Assembly (NCBI RefSeq): GCF_958298935.1
Contig: NC_084927.1
Coordinates: forward strand, 33,306,001 to 33,370,000
Length of the DNA stretch: 64,000 nucleotides
Direction of reading: 5' to 3'
DNA from: Phragmites australis
Taxonomy: Eukaryota > Streptophyta > Magnoliopsida > Poales > Poaceae
The notes beneath the pieces were generated by a model that worked only from the letters and a program-made list of their open reading frames with translations, was not told the DNA's origin and ran no database searches. A program made the translations under genes and the position numbers. Below, piece by piece: positions 12,119 to 22,088 of this stretch; the first letter of the stretch is position 1, and each line of letters starts with the position of its first letter.

Positions 12119-12545
12119 GTTGAGGTATAATACATCAATATTAAATGAGTTGGAAGTCCATATATCTTATCCCATGTGGTATTGCATTTGGTAGTTGAGG
12201 TGTAAGATATTAAAATTAAATGAGTTGCAAGTTCGTATATCAATAGTGTATGCATATCCATTGGGAGATTTCTAAACATTTCTATTTTTAACTTAGATTT
12301 AAATGCAATATTGTCAATTTGTTCTATGATTTGGGAACTTTTTTTTTGTTTTGCTTTTTGCTAGTTCATATATCTTATCTCATGTGGTATTGCGTTTGGT
12401 AGTTGAGGTATAAGATAATAAGATTAAATGAGTTGCGAGTTCGTATATCTTATCTATAGTGTACGCATATCCACTGGAAGAGTTCTAAACATTTATATGT
12501 ATCTCAGATTTAAATGCAATATTGTCAGTTTGTTCTAGGATTTGG
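12119..12545 (+). repeat. Tandem 208-bp promoter-type repeats
   Basis: The block from the catgtggtattgc motif (12173) to the motif tttgttctatgatttggg recurs 208 bases downstream (from 12381), with a partial third unit before it. Each full unit contains agatttaaatgcaatattg. A related motif (acttaaatgcagtattg) lies upstream of the intact lipid-transfer gene at about 2536. The array sits directly upstream of the lipid-transfer pseudogene, so it appears to be amplified promoter DNA. Confidence 0.7.
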
Positions 12546-12642
12546 GAACATTTATTATTTTGCTTTATGAACCGAGTTTTAATGCCATACAATTTGCAGA
12601 TTCTTCAATATTAATTCAAGGGTCATGCTTGGCTTCTCATAT

Positions 12643-12650
12643 GCTATAAA
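12643..12650 (+). promoter_or_regulatory. TATA box of the lipid-transfer pseudogene
   Basis: GCTATAAATCC around 12643-12653 lies about 115 bases before the remnant start codon at 12761. It is preceded by cttctcatat, resembling gattctcgtat before the TATA of the intact paralogue. Confidence 0.5.
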
Positions 12651-12760
12651 TCCAAGTGTGCGGTGGAAGTATGTATCGATCAATATTCACCATTTGAAGG
12701 CTGGTGTAGAAGGCATAGTTGGTAGGTTGTCCTAGTAACATCAACTTCATACTAGAATAC

Positions 12761-13085
12761 ATGACGCTAAAAAAGTAATCCTTCAACTCATGGTCTTTGC
12801 TTCAATTTTTACCATGTTTACAATACATCAAGCTTTGGGTGAGCAGGATTATTGTTATGAAGAGAAAGCAATTATTGAGGACGCATGCAGGAAAACCATT
12901 GAAAACAGTAAGCCCTATGTTCTTCCAAAAGGCGCCTGCAAAATAGCTTGTGCAGAATCTGACATGGCTTGCGTCTGTCGTAGCATGACGCCTGATGATG
13001 AGAGAAAAAATAAGTATGGTTAAGCTTGTTTATCTTTCTCTACAGTGCAAGAATCATGTGCCAGCCGGAAGCAAATGCGGAAGTA
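12761..13085 (+). pseudogene. Lipid-transfer protein pseudogene (paralogue)
   Basis: Homologous to the gene at 2764-3224. The ancestral ATG (12761) is followed by a net 2-base insertion in an A-run, which brings in a TAA after five codons; the protein-like frame resumes at 12790. The frame keeps signal-peptide residues (TIHQALG) and five of the cysteine positions, but the CC pair has become ACKIAC. A TAA after KNKYG (13021-13023) removes the C-terminal part. The segment catgtgccagccggaagcaa..tgcgg at 13049-13080 still matches the last cysteine region of the intact gene. Both disruptions and the lost CC pair argue against function. It may still be transcribed, since a TATA box remains. Confidence 0.85.
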
Positions 13086-13440
13086 CCTTACATTGTTAAT
13101 TCATTTTTTCAAAGAAACTATAATGTCCTTATCAAGTAAGAAATGCAAAAAATGTTTTTTCTTCACATCCTCATCCAGGTAATGTGGATAATAGAGTATG
13201 ATATGAGCATCAACTATTATTATAGGACGTGCATTTTAGGAATCGTTTATGAAGCTTTAATTCTAAACTAAAGCTGAGCACCAAAGCAGCCTAAGAGAGC
13301 ATCATACCATCTCAAGTTTTTTGGTCTGATCGGCAACAGCCCAATGGTCCGAAATGCTTCTCGAAGTGTAGACGCCCAAGCTAGCCTCAATATAAGCCTG
13401 TAGACTGTAGCAAGTTCAGACTAAGTTTATATCCAACATA

Positions 13441-14060
13441 TACTTAAAAAATTATCCTCTATAACACTATTACAGCATCACTTAATACTATTACAATTCT
13501 TTTTTTTTCTCCAGCAGCTACTCTATTTTCTAACTTCTATTACTTCCTATCTCTCTTCGCACACACATCCATCCTTCATAAATAGTATTGCCGCTTACCT
13601 CGTGTGCCTGCTTAGGCCAACTCCAGCTGATCTCTCAAAATCAATCGATATTTCTGTTTGGGCACTATGCTGATAGAAAAAAGAATCAGTAGCTGCTCCA
13701 GCAGCTACCGTATCTAGTGGTATAGTGATGCTACGTACTCTATATTTAGGGGCTGATACTCTATATTTGAGGTACCCTCTCTCTTCCCCTCATCTGTTTA
13801 TAGAGACTGACATATAAATTCAAAAGAAGTAGAAGAGTAATAGAAGTTAAAAAATAGAGTAGCTACTGAAGATATAAAAATAGGATATATTATAATAATA
13901 TTATAGAAGATAAATTTTAAAGTATCTGGACTTACCTCACATCTATATCCGTTAGCACCTGGTCCAGGTTCCGCTGGAGCACGTTTGCCGTCGCTCGGAG
14001 TCGGCATCAGCCCCTGTAGCACCGGATACGGGTCCGGTAGAGATGGCCTTAATAACATAT
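13441..14060. repeat. MITE-like inverted-repeat region
   Basis: An arm at about 13514-13548 (agctactctattttctaac) is the inverse of 13830-13867 (gttaaaaaatagagtagct), enclosing about 280 bases. The left arm and its flank resemble 20850-20960, so this is a dispersed repeat family. The right edge reads gatggccttaataacat at about 14042. No coding potential or clear target duplication. Confidence 0.5.
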
Positions 14061-14606
14061 AGAATTCTCTTTCCAATAGTGCAGGCAACTGGGCCTTTTT
14101 GGGGCCAGATGACTGCTATCTTACACAGTCGGAAAAGATCACAAAGGTCCACCTTCACTCAGATTCGCTAGTGACTGTTAACCTGCTCACTTCAACTGTC
14201 GATGAGAATTTTCAGCAATATTTACTAGCCACCGAGACAAATGAAACAAAACTCGCTGTTGCTTTCAGTCTAAACCCTAAAAAGCAAAAAAACTGTGATA
14301 CAAATTTTGGCATCACGATTAACACCAATCCATGGATAAGAAAACGTAGCACTACACTGTGATACAAATAGAAACCAGAAAGCGGGATGCATAAACTCCT
14401 GACAGTGAAGCCACACAGATACAAACTAACAACTATTACATAATAAGGCAATGGCACAAACTGGTGCTACTTATTGCTAGTGAGCTTTATCTCTCCTAGC
14501 ATTCCGGATTTATTGTCCGACACTGCCACTGGAACCGGTGCAGGAAGGCCCAAACCCCTACTCAACTAGGTCAACTGCTAACAACGAACCTGCAACACAG
14601 CAGCCA

Positions 14607-17600
14607 TTAGTCAGACATCATCTTCAGGTCGGGATCGTAGTGGCCTTGGTTCCCGGATAGCGACCAGCCAACCGGAGCATATGCGGAATGCATGGGATGC
14701 CCCATGTTGGTGAACGTGCTGCCGTTACGTCCCATGGGGCTCCCTGGATCATCAGAGTGCTCGCTTGATGTTCCGTCAAATGGAGGACTGGCAGCCGAGG
14801 CTGCCCCAAAGCCAGCTGTGTGCGGTGGCACAGATGTCGGCTCACGCTTCGGCTGCTCTTCCTTGGGCTTTTTACCTTCAGCAATGAAACTGCCCACTAC
14901 AACCTGAAAATCATAAGGGTGAGTGCTAACAGGATCCCTTGGAATTCCTATTTGGGGCATGTGATAATTCAAAACAAAGGGTAAATAGCCATAGATAAAT
15001 AGAGAACCTGTACAGGTGTCGCTGCCATCAGCATTCCAGCAACACAACCTCCAACTATACGTCCATCACTTCCAGCCAGTGCCACACTCAAACCACCTGT
15101 TCTGCTACGAGTGTCACCATCCTCTGCAAGCAGGAATGAGCCCGACAGAGAGAGTATATCGAAGTGTCCCTGTAACACGTCACCACAAAGCAATTCATAT
15201 GATTTGTATGAATAAAATCTGTCACAACATTCTAAAAATAACAATGTACATATTGTGGATCGGTTTTGTAGTCTGAACTCATGGAGGCACCAATGAACTG
15301 TTGCATCGTATTAGTTATTTGCATCGATTGGAGAACAGAGCAGACTCAACCTGTCCTTTAAATTTCCCTGTACTATCCTACCTAGCTGAGATGGAAACTT
15401 AAAACTACACAGTGGCCATTTTTGTTCTATCATCAGAAACCAAGTTGACAAAGACTGTTATGGAAACCATATTAGTACTTTTATTAGATTAATTGCTGAG
15501 TCCTAATCTGTTTGCTTTGATTCCTAGTCTGTTATGTTTAGTTCCTGTTTTCTAAATTACTTAGATGGTTCCTAGTATATAAAGGTAGTCTTAGTCTTGT
15601 TTAGGGATCAATCAAGAAGTAATCTAGAAAAAGGGCTTTTCCCATTAAACTCGGCTATGATCAGAGCCTCTTCTCGATGGGAGAAGCCCATAGATTAGAG
15701 GGCAATCAGCCCTCATCGCTGTGTTCATCTGTTCCATAATAGACTGCAGATAAATGGTACAGCAAGAGGAAAGTAATGGAAATATACAAGTGGACCAGTG
15801 CTATACAGTTGTTTCTACTTAATAAGCAATGTTAGTAAAGCACAATGCAACTGAAAAGAGATTGCTGATAGTTGCAAGGCCTCTCAGTGGTCCATTGCAC
15901 AGAGTTGTTTACTTGAATGCTTTATATGGTAGAAAATATATACTAACAAAAAATATAGTCTTGCCTATTGTCTATCCAAATGTAAGAAAACAAAGACATC
16001 AATCAAACTTCAATTTTAACTTGTGTGTTATTACTTCACAGAAAGACCCAGCAGTAACACAAAAGCAGTGGCCATGCTCTGATTAAGTTGAGCCTGAATT
16101 TACCTCATATGTAACTATGCCACCAGAGGTTGCTGGTTGACGGAGTGTTGCTGTGCACAGAGAACCATTTGCTGAAATTATACATGTAGTACGTGGGCCT
16201 TGTTGTGAAAAAGCCATTATCTTTGACGCGACATCCTGAAGAGAAAAAAGATGATTCGGTGCATAAAAGTCCATTAGATAGTCTGGGGTCCAATACAAAC
16301 AGCAGGCTCAAGAAACGTCCAACTATGTAGCAGCTTGCCACTACAATTATAAACAACCAGAAAATATATGAATCACGAATTCTTATTCAGAAATGATAAC
16401 ATTTCCTAAACTTGTAATATTATCCTCTGAGCATTGTGCTATATGTACTATACTCAATGATTCAGAAATATGTTGAATAGATGTATACTAAATATCCAGT
16501 GATGGCACAGTTGACAGCAATTGACAGCAAGGCAAAAAGGACAAATGATAACAAAGTTTGAAATGCTGGAAAGAGCAAGCAGCACAATGTTTTGAGCATG
16601 TTCTAGAAGTAAAATGCCACATAACTCTTTTCTTAGCTCTCCCACTAATAGGCAATTGTCATTATTTGGAACCACGTCAGCTGAATATAAGACCTGGAGA
16701 GCGGATGTAATTTGTAAACCACATGGGTAGGCCCAGCATTTCAACCAAAAAACAGTATGTTCATGAACAGAAAACTGCTCAATCCTTAATACAGAAATAT
16801 TCCCTGAATGTAACTTAGGCGAAATAAGACCACCGAAATATACACATGATAATGTTAGTGTGAAGACACCAGAGGGGGAAGCATGTTTCAAGTACCTCGT
16901 TAGGCTTCACAGTTATTATGTGGGGAGTAAACGATGTCCCTGAAGATCCTGAAAAGAAGCACAAAAAAGTGAAACAGTGAGTATTTCAAAAGGAATGCTC
17001 TAGGCCATTTTTACGATTCTATGGATTTGAATCCCAATCCTCTGTACTGAAACAGGCACTAAATTCGTATATTTTAATTTCAACTTAGATAGAAAGGAAC
17101 TAAACAGCCTAAGAAAACCTGTTAAATGGCATTACCATTAACATTTACTATGCAATATGGTGGTGAAAAAAAATCAAGTAAAAACAAATATTTACTGCCT
17201 TTATCTGTTGGCAAGGGTAAAACGCTGGAGGTTATCACAAATTGAGGCATGACAGAAAGACACAAGGGGGAAAATCCGACTTTGGTCGGCATGTGCACAT
17301 ACATAGATTTTTATTAGAAAAGAAAAAAAAATACAAGCAACCTATGATGAGCTGTTCAATATTCAAAGACCAGGCTCATGGTTGAATAGATGCTACTTTT
17401 CCTGTTTTACTGCACATAATAATTAAGACAACGCTTGTACTTCCTCAGATTATTAAAATGCCTGCACTATCCCGTCCTATTTTTAAATCCTTCAGAATAT
17501 GGGGGAATCCTTTAAAAACAAACTCTTGCACCGTGTCCTTCAATTAAATGTACAAAAAAGAACTGCATAAACTTGTTCTAGAAATCACGCCATACACGTC

Positions 17601-18244
17601 CACATTCCACACCCTTGCACTACATTTTCCATTGCTAGAAGCCAAGCTACAGTTAAATAAGCACTAACTTTTGAGAATTCAGACGGAGTATAAGCAAGGA
17701 CAGAGCTGGTGCAGGCTATATTACCCAGAGCATCGAGCTGTTTCTTTTTGCCGGATCCAGGGGGGCGCCCTCTGCGCTTCCCGTCGGGGTTGGAGTTGGA
17801 CCCACCTCCGCCGGACTGCCCGCCTGCCTCAGTCGCCGTCGCTGCCGCGGGCTTCAGACCCAGGCCGATGCTCCCGTCCGGGCCGTACTTCCTCGGCCTC
17901 CCCCTCTTCTTCTTCACGAGCTCCCCACCGCTGCCGCTGACAACGGCGCCGCCACTACCACCACCGCCGACACCGGGATGCTGCATGCCCGGCGCGCCGG
18001 AATCGGGGCGGTACGTGGCCCCGGGTATCTCCGCCGGTTTCATGGGAGAGGAGGCGCCCGGCGACGCCATGGGGTTGAAGGCGAGCGGCATCCCGTGCAT
18101 AACGTTCGCAGTGCCCGGCGGCATCCCGGGCGGCGCGGCGGCGGCGCCGTACGCGGCGTGCGGCATCATGATGCCGCCCGCCTGCGGCGGCGAGCCCACG
18201 CGCGGCGGCGCCTGCATCTGCTGCTGCTGGTCCCGGCCGTCCAT
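14607..18244 (-). CDS. AT-hook/PPC nuclear protein, two AT-hooks (AHL type II)
   Basis: Five exons on the minus strand, 18244-17725, 16948-16896, 16235-16104, 15169-15008 and 14903-14607, all with GT-AG borders and matching phases, give 387 residues. Residues 1-110 are Pro/Gly/Ala-rich. AT-hook 1 is KKKRGRPRKYG (111-121) and AT-hook 2 is KRRGRPPGSG (156-165). The PPC (DUF296) domain runs from about TPHIITVKPNE (181-191) to VVVGSFI (~296). The tail is polar with an SPMGRNG motif. Family knowledge: AHL proteins bind AT-rich DNA through the hooks and form trimers and partner complexes through PPC; two hooks of these types plus introns place it in type II. The usual GRFEIL hexapeptide of PPC reads GHFDIL here (236-241). 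The first ATG is 18244. A likely intron splits the 5' leader. Function in development or chromatin is an inference. Confidence 0.93.
15456..15736 (+). mobile_element. Possible short solo LTR inside an AHL intron
   Basis: Lies in the intron between exons 3 and 4 of the AHL gene. It starts TGTTATGGAAACC, contains TATATAAAGG (about 15578) and ends TCTGTTCCA, so it has TG...CA ends and a promoter-like box, like a small solo LTR or TRIM. The flanking five bases (aagac against taata) do not match, so the limits are uncertain. Confidence 0.4.
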
Positions 18245-18316
18245 CTCGCGGCAGCGAAACCCTAGCACCCCCCGACCCGAATCCGACGCGATCCTCACCG
18301 GCTCACCGCACCTCAC

Positions 18317-18506
18317 CTGCGCGTTCCGTCGAGCAGTTCACATGCGCGGTTAGCGGCGGTTGGACGTGACCCCTCTGCGCTCAAAAACCGACCCTGAAAT
18401 CGAATAAAATACAGAGGAAATGGGGAAAGCGGAGGAAAATCCTGCTGCGCGACAGAAAAAAAAAAGGGAGACAAATGGAGAGACGGGGAAGGTGGCGAGG
18501 AGTTAC
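18317..18506 (-). other. Probable 5'-leader intron of the AHL gene
   Basis: On the minus strand a donor CCAAG|GTAACT (18507/18506) and an acceptor CGCGCAG|GTGAGG (18317/18316) bracket about 190 bases, leaving 72 untranslated bases before the ATG at 18244. The acceptor lacks a strong pyrimidine tract, so this is tentative. Confidence 0.4.
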
Positions 18507-18689
18507 CTTGGTGGATCGGATCAGATCTAACTGAGGAGAAGCCGCGAGATATCGAGTAATGAATCGCTGCCTCCAGCTGTGAGGCTGTGACGGTCCGGAT
18601 TGACAGAAATAGCCCCGGGTTTCCTTTTATTTTAGCCGGGTTATGATAAAGATGGCTAATTGGATCGTGTCTATTAGGTGGTTTGAGAT

Positions 18690-19380
18690 ACGGTACTATA
18701 GGTACGGTCTAAGTATAGCTCAGGCACGAGAGTAGATGGGTCGGACCAGCACAGTACGGTTAGACGGGTCGTGCCTGGGTTGACACCTCAGTACAGTAGG
18801 CTGGCATGACATGACCCGGTTTAGGTGGGCCGGCACGGGCACAGCACACCCCATCCCACACCAGCCACCCGCCCCGCCCTGCAACGGCTGCCTGCCCTTG
18901 GGCCATCACCTCGCGCCGCCCGCCTCCACCCCGGTAGCCCCCCCCCCGCCCTTGGGTCGTCTCCCTGCGCCGCCCGCCTCCGCCCCGGTAGCCCACCCCC
19001 GCCCCCGCCCCTGCCCGCCCCCGCCTCAGCCTGGCCGCCCGTCGGTCTCATCTCACCTCGCCGCCCGCCCCCACCCCGCCTCTGCGCCGCCTCATCGCGT
19101 CGCTCGGTCACCCCGACAGCTCCCTACCCCGCCCCGGTCGCGCCCACCCTGCCCCGTTGCGCCGCCCCCACCCCATCGCTTGGCCACACCGCCTAACAAC
19201 CCGACATAGCCCATTGTGTCGCAACCGTGCCCGGGCCGACCTGGCACGATATTGTGCTTCACGGGTCGTGCCATGGGTCGAGGGCACTGCACGCGGGCCG
19301 GCACGTCATGGTTCGTTATAGTATCTAGGCCTATCGGGCCATGCCGAGCTGGGCTCGTGCCGAGTTGGCACGACTAGTCT
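18690..19380. repeat. GC-rich dispersed repeat with C-runs
   Basis: Rich in CCGGCACG/CGTGCC motifs at both ends (cgggtcgtgcc near 18766 and cgggtcgtgccatgggtcg near 19261) around a C-rich core (18860-19190). Long open frames on both strands code only for Pro/Ala/Arg or Gly/Arg runs and are compositional. A related fragment is at 11074-11130, so it is probably part of a transposon family that I cannot name. Confidence 0.45.
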
Positions 19381-20820
19381 ATTTGGTCATCTCTGAGTTA
19401 GTGTTTATCAGTATAAATCGTAGACACAAATAAAAATATAGAATAATAATTAGATTTTCCATTTGATCATCCTTTTGACAATTTGAAGGTAAAAAGATAT
19501 CTTATTATTTTCACTTAGATATGTATTGGTGTATTCAAATTTAATGGGAATTGAGACATTCTACAATTTTTACCTAAACAGAGTAAAACTTTGGAGCTAT
19601 AAAATATGAGTGTTGCTATTTTACATGCCTATATTTTTTTATTGTGTTCATGCGATGAATTGTGATAGTTGGATGGAGATAGGAAGGTTGTGTTCAGACA
19701 TCTATTCTTTTATTGTGTCTATTTTTTAAACTAACGAATAGACAAGACCCTAACGAAGCGGACCTCGCACTCCCCTGCTTCACTGCTAAATCCACACCGA
19801 TAGGCGATCATTGTGATAACCTTTCCGTTTTTTTAAGCTCTTCCGCTCTGGCATCAGTCCATCTGACAGTCCTCTACTGCTCGCAGCCGGCAGCGCCTCA
19901 CTCCACCCTCATGTCCACCTCCTCGGTTAGACTGATCTCTCTCCATAGAATCTCTTCTAAACCCGACAACAAAGGATCCCTATCAAATCAACTCCTCTCC
20001 TAACCCTATCGACGGCCGTTGTTCTTCGTCGTCCGAGATATCGATCTCATTTTTATATGTTTGATCACTAGGAGGCGTGATAAAATATGCCTTTTATACT
20101 AGAGATTAAGGAACCGTGGTGTAAGGAACTCAGAACTGACAAGCATTTCTCTCACTCCTGTAACAAATTGTTATGTTTGAAACAGAGAGAAGTCGAGACA
20201 TCTTGCCGTCCAGTCCGTTGAAAGTGCAGGCGCCCATCCACTTCAACTTGCTATGCGCCTATGCGTGACGCTACGCAACACGTTGAAAGGCCTGGGCCCA
20301 TCGACGCCGCGCACGGCAGCACGGCGCTGGAGTGCGCGGGAGTACGGTGGTCCCAGACGTGAGAAACCATCACCACGGACCACCGGGCGCGCGACCCAAC
20401 GGCTCCACGGGCAGGCCGGTACCGCACGGACGGTTCGGCGATCGCAGCAATTCAAACGCGGAGGCGGAGCGCAGGGGAGTGCAGGTAGCAACCGAATCCC
20501 ATCCGATCCCGTCCGCGTCACGGCGGCGGGTACGACGCGACTGCCGTCTGCCGACCGTGCCAGTGGCCCGTGCGATTTGTCGCGGGGCTGGGCTTCTCGC
20601 TTCTCCGCGGTGGCACCGGCACGACGGGGTCTGTCTGCCTGCCTCTTCGCTCCTACGAGAACGCAGACATACCCGTCGTGCGATTTGTTGTGGGGCTGGG
20701 CTTCTCGTTTCTTCGGTGGCTTCGGCACGGCGGGGTTTGTCTGTCTGCCTCTGCGGTCTCGTGCTATGCTATGAGGGAGCGGAGACGCGGCGGGAGCATC
20801 TAATTCTCATGCACGCGTTA
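19381..20820. other. Intergenic, no gene supported
   Basis: AT-rich to about 19700, then mixed sequence. The GC-rich section 20240-20800 has overlapping open frames on both strands with no domain that I recognise. It contains the 108-bp tandem duplication listed separately. Confidence 0.4.
20571..20786 (+). repeat. 108-bp tandem duplication
   Basis: The string tgcgatttgt starts at 20571 and again at 20679. Each unit continues with the ggggctgggcttctcg core, a block rich in cggcac, and a gtctgcctgcctc-like block. Two units, diverged by roughly 15-20 percent by eye. Confidence 0.7.
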
Positions 20821-21200
20821 GACCATCTTCAGGAGCTATTTTAAATTTTCATTCTTAAAAATACTATTACAACATTCTCTATTAATATTACAGCATCTTT
20901 TTTTTTATTTCCAGCAGCTACCTTATTTTCTACCTTCTACTCCTTTTTTCTCTCTCGGTCCCGCTGCCGGCCTCTGTGAACAGTATAGCTACAGCGCAGA
21001 TACAGTACCTCTACAGTGCCAACATTGTTTTCTTCCTCAAGCCCAAAGTCAGTATCTATGAACAGTGTTACCACAGTGTTATGTGTGCTGCAGTAACTCC
21101 GCAGATTTGTAGGCTCATATTCTCTCCGCAGACTGTAGCAATGGGTATTCTGTTGGAGGTGCTACAGTACTGCTACAGTGACCCCGCAAAATACTGTAGC
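20821..21200. repeat. MITE-like repeat related to 13441-14060
   Basis: Contains ttccagcagctaccttattttctac, close to ctccagcagctactctattttctaac at 13511, and repeated ctacagt/actgtagc units from 20980 to 21200. No coding potential. Confidence 0.45.
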
Positions 21201-22088
21201 GGCCTTAGTAGGGCTGTTTGCATGAGATTTCAGACAGCTGGATCTTTTCTTTCTCGCTTTTGACGGCTTGCCTCTGCCCCCTCATTCTCCGTCGGCTCAT
21301 CCTTGCTCTACCATCTTTGGCCTGCTAATGCTCATGCTCCTCCTCCTCCTTCTCCGGTGTGCTCGCCTCTGTCCCGCCCTTCTCCAATATTTTCTACGGC
21401 TTCCCGTTGTTAGATCTGCCACCATCGTCTGTCATCGTACTAACTCGATGTTGTTGGACAGTTGCTTTACCGCTCCTGCTACTTATATCACCCACCGAAG
21501 ATCCTTCACCGTCTGACCGACAATACTCTCCTAGTCACCTAACCTCAACCGCCCCTTATCCATCTCCTTCGCCTTATCGGCCACCACCCGAACCTCTCTC
21601 TAGTCCATCAGGACCTCAAACCTTAACTTTAAATCCTAAACTGAATCTCCCTCGTCGGCCGCCGGTCACCGTCCGCGATCAATTTGGACACAGATGATCG
21701 ACACACGGCGGGGGATCGCGTCATGTGATGATGATGAGCGACCGCTGACTCCCGTAGGCCCCTACCTGCGCGCATGCCGCACGGCACGATGCGTCTCGTT
21801 GTTTCTTCGCCGAACGCGCGGCGCCGGTACGGCGGGGAGGCTCGGCAGGCTTCGTGAGCCGTGCCCATCAGATTCAGACGGCGGCCATCGCGAGTCACGT
21901 CGCTTGTTCGATTCGGATGGGCTTGGGCTTGGGCTCCGTTCGCGGGACCTGCAAGCGTGTTGAATTTAGTTGGTTGCCCACTTTCTGTGGGCCTATCCAA
22001 AAATTGATTGGGCCATAGTGATAGTTTTTCTATGCGATCAACAACCTCCTCCTTCCTCTCTCTAAAAAAAACATCGAGATGATATGCT
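21201..22088. other. Intergenic, no gene supported
   Basis: Pyrimidine-rich in 21240-21660 and GC-rich in 21690-21960, with short open frames of low-complexity composition. The direct repeat acatcgagatg at 22071 and 22104 flanks the first recognisable exon of the HIPP pseudogene. Confidence 0.35.

Noticed and set aside
17709..18353. 214-codon open frame on the plus strand over AHL exon 1
   Set aside because: Antisense of GC-rich exon 1 with Pro/Cys/Ser-rich low-complexity product; the minus strand has the conserved hooks and splice sites.
18811..19209. Proline-rich open frames in the C-rich region
   Set aside because: Overlapping frames in several phases, all set by base composition; no start context, domain or splice pattern.
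20253..20844. Overlapping 160-170-codon frames on both strands
   Set aside because: GC-rich with a 108-bp tandem duplication; no family similarity and no agreement between frames.
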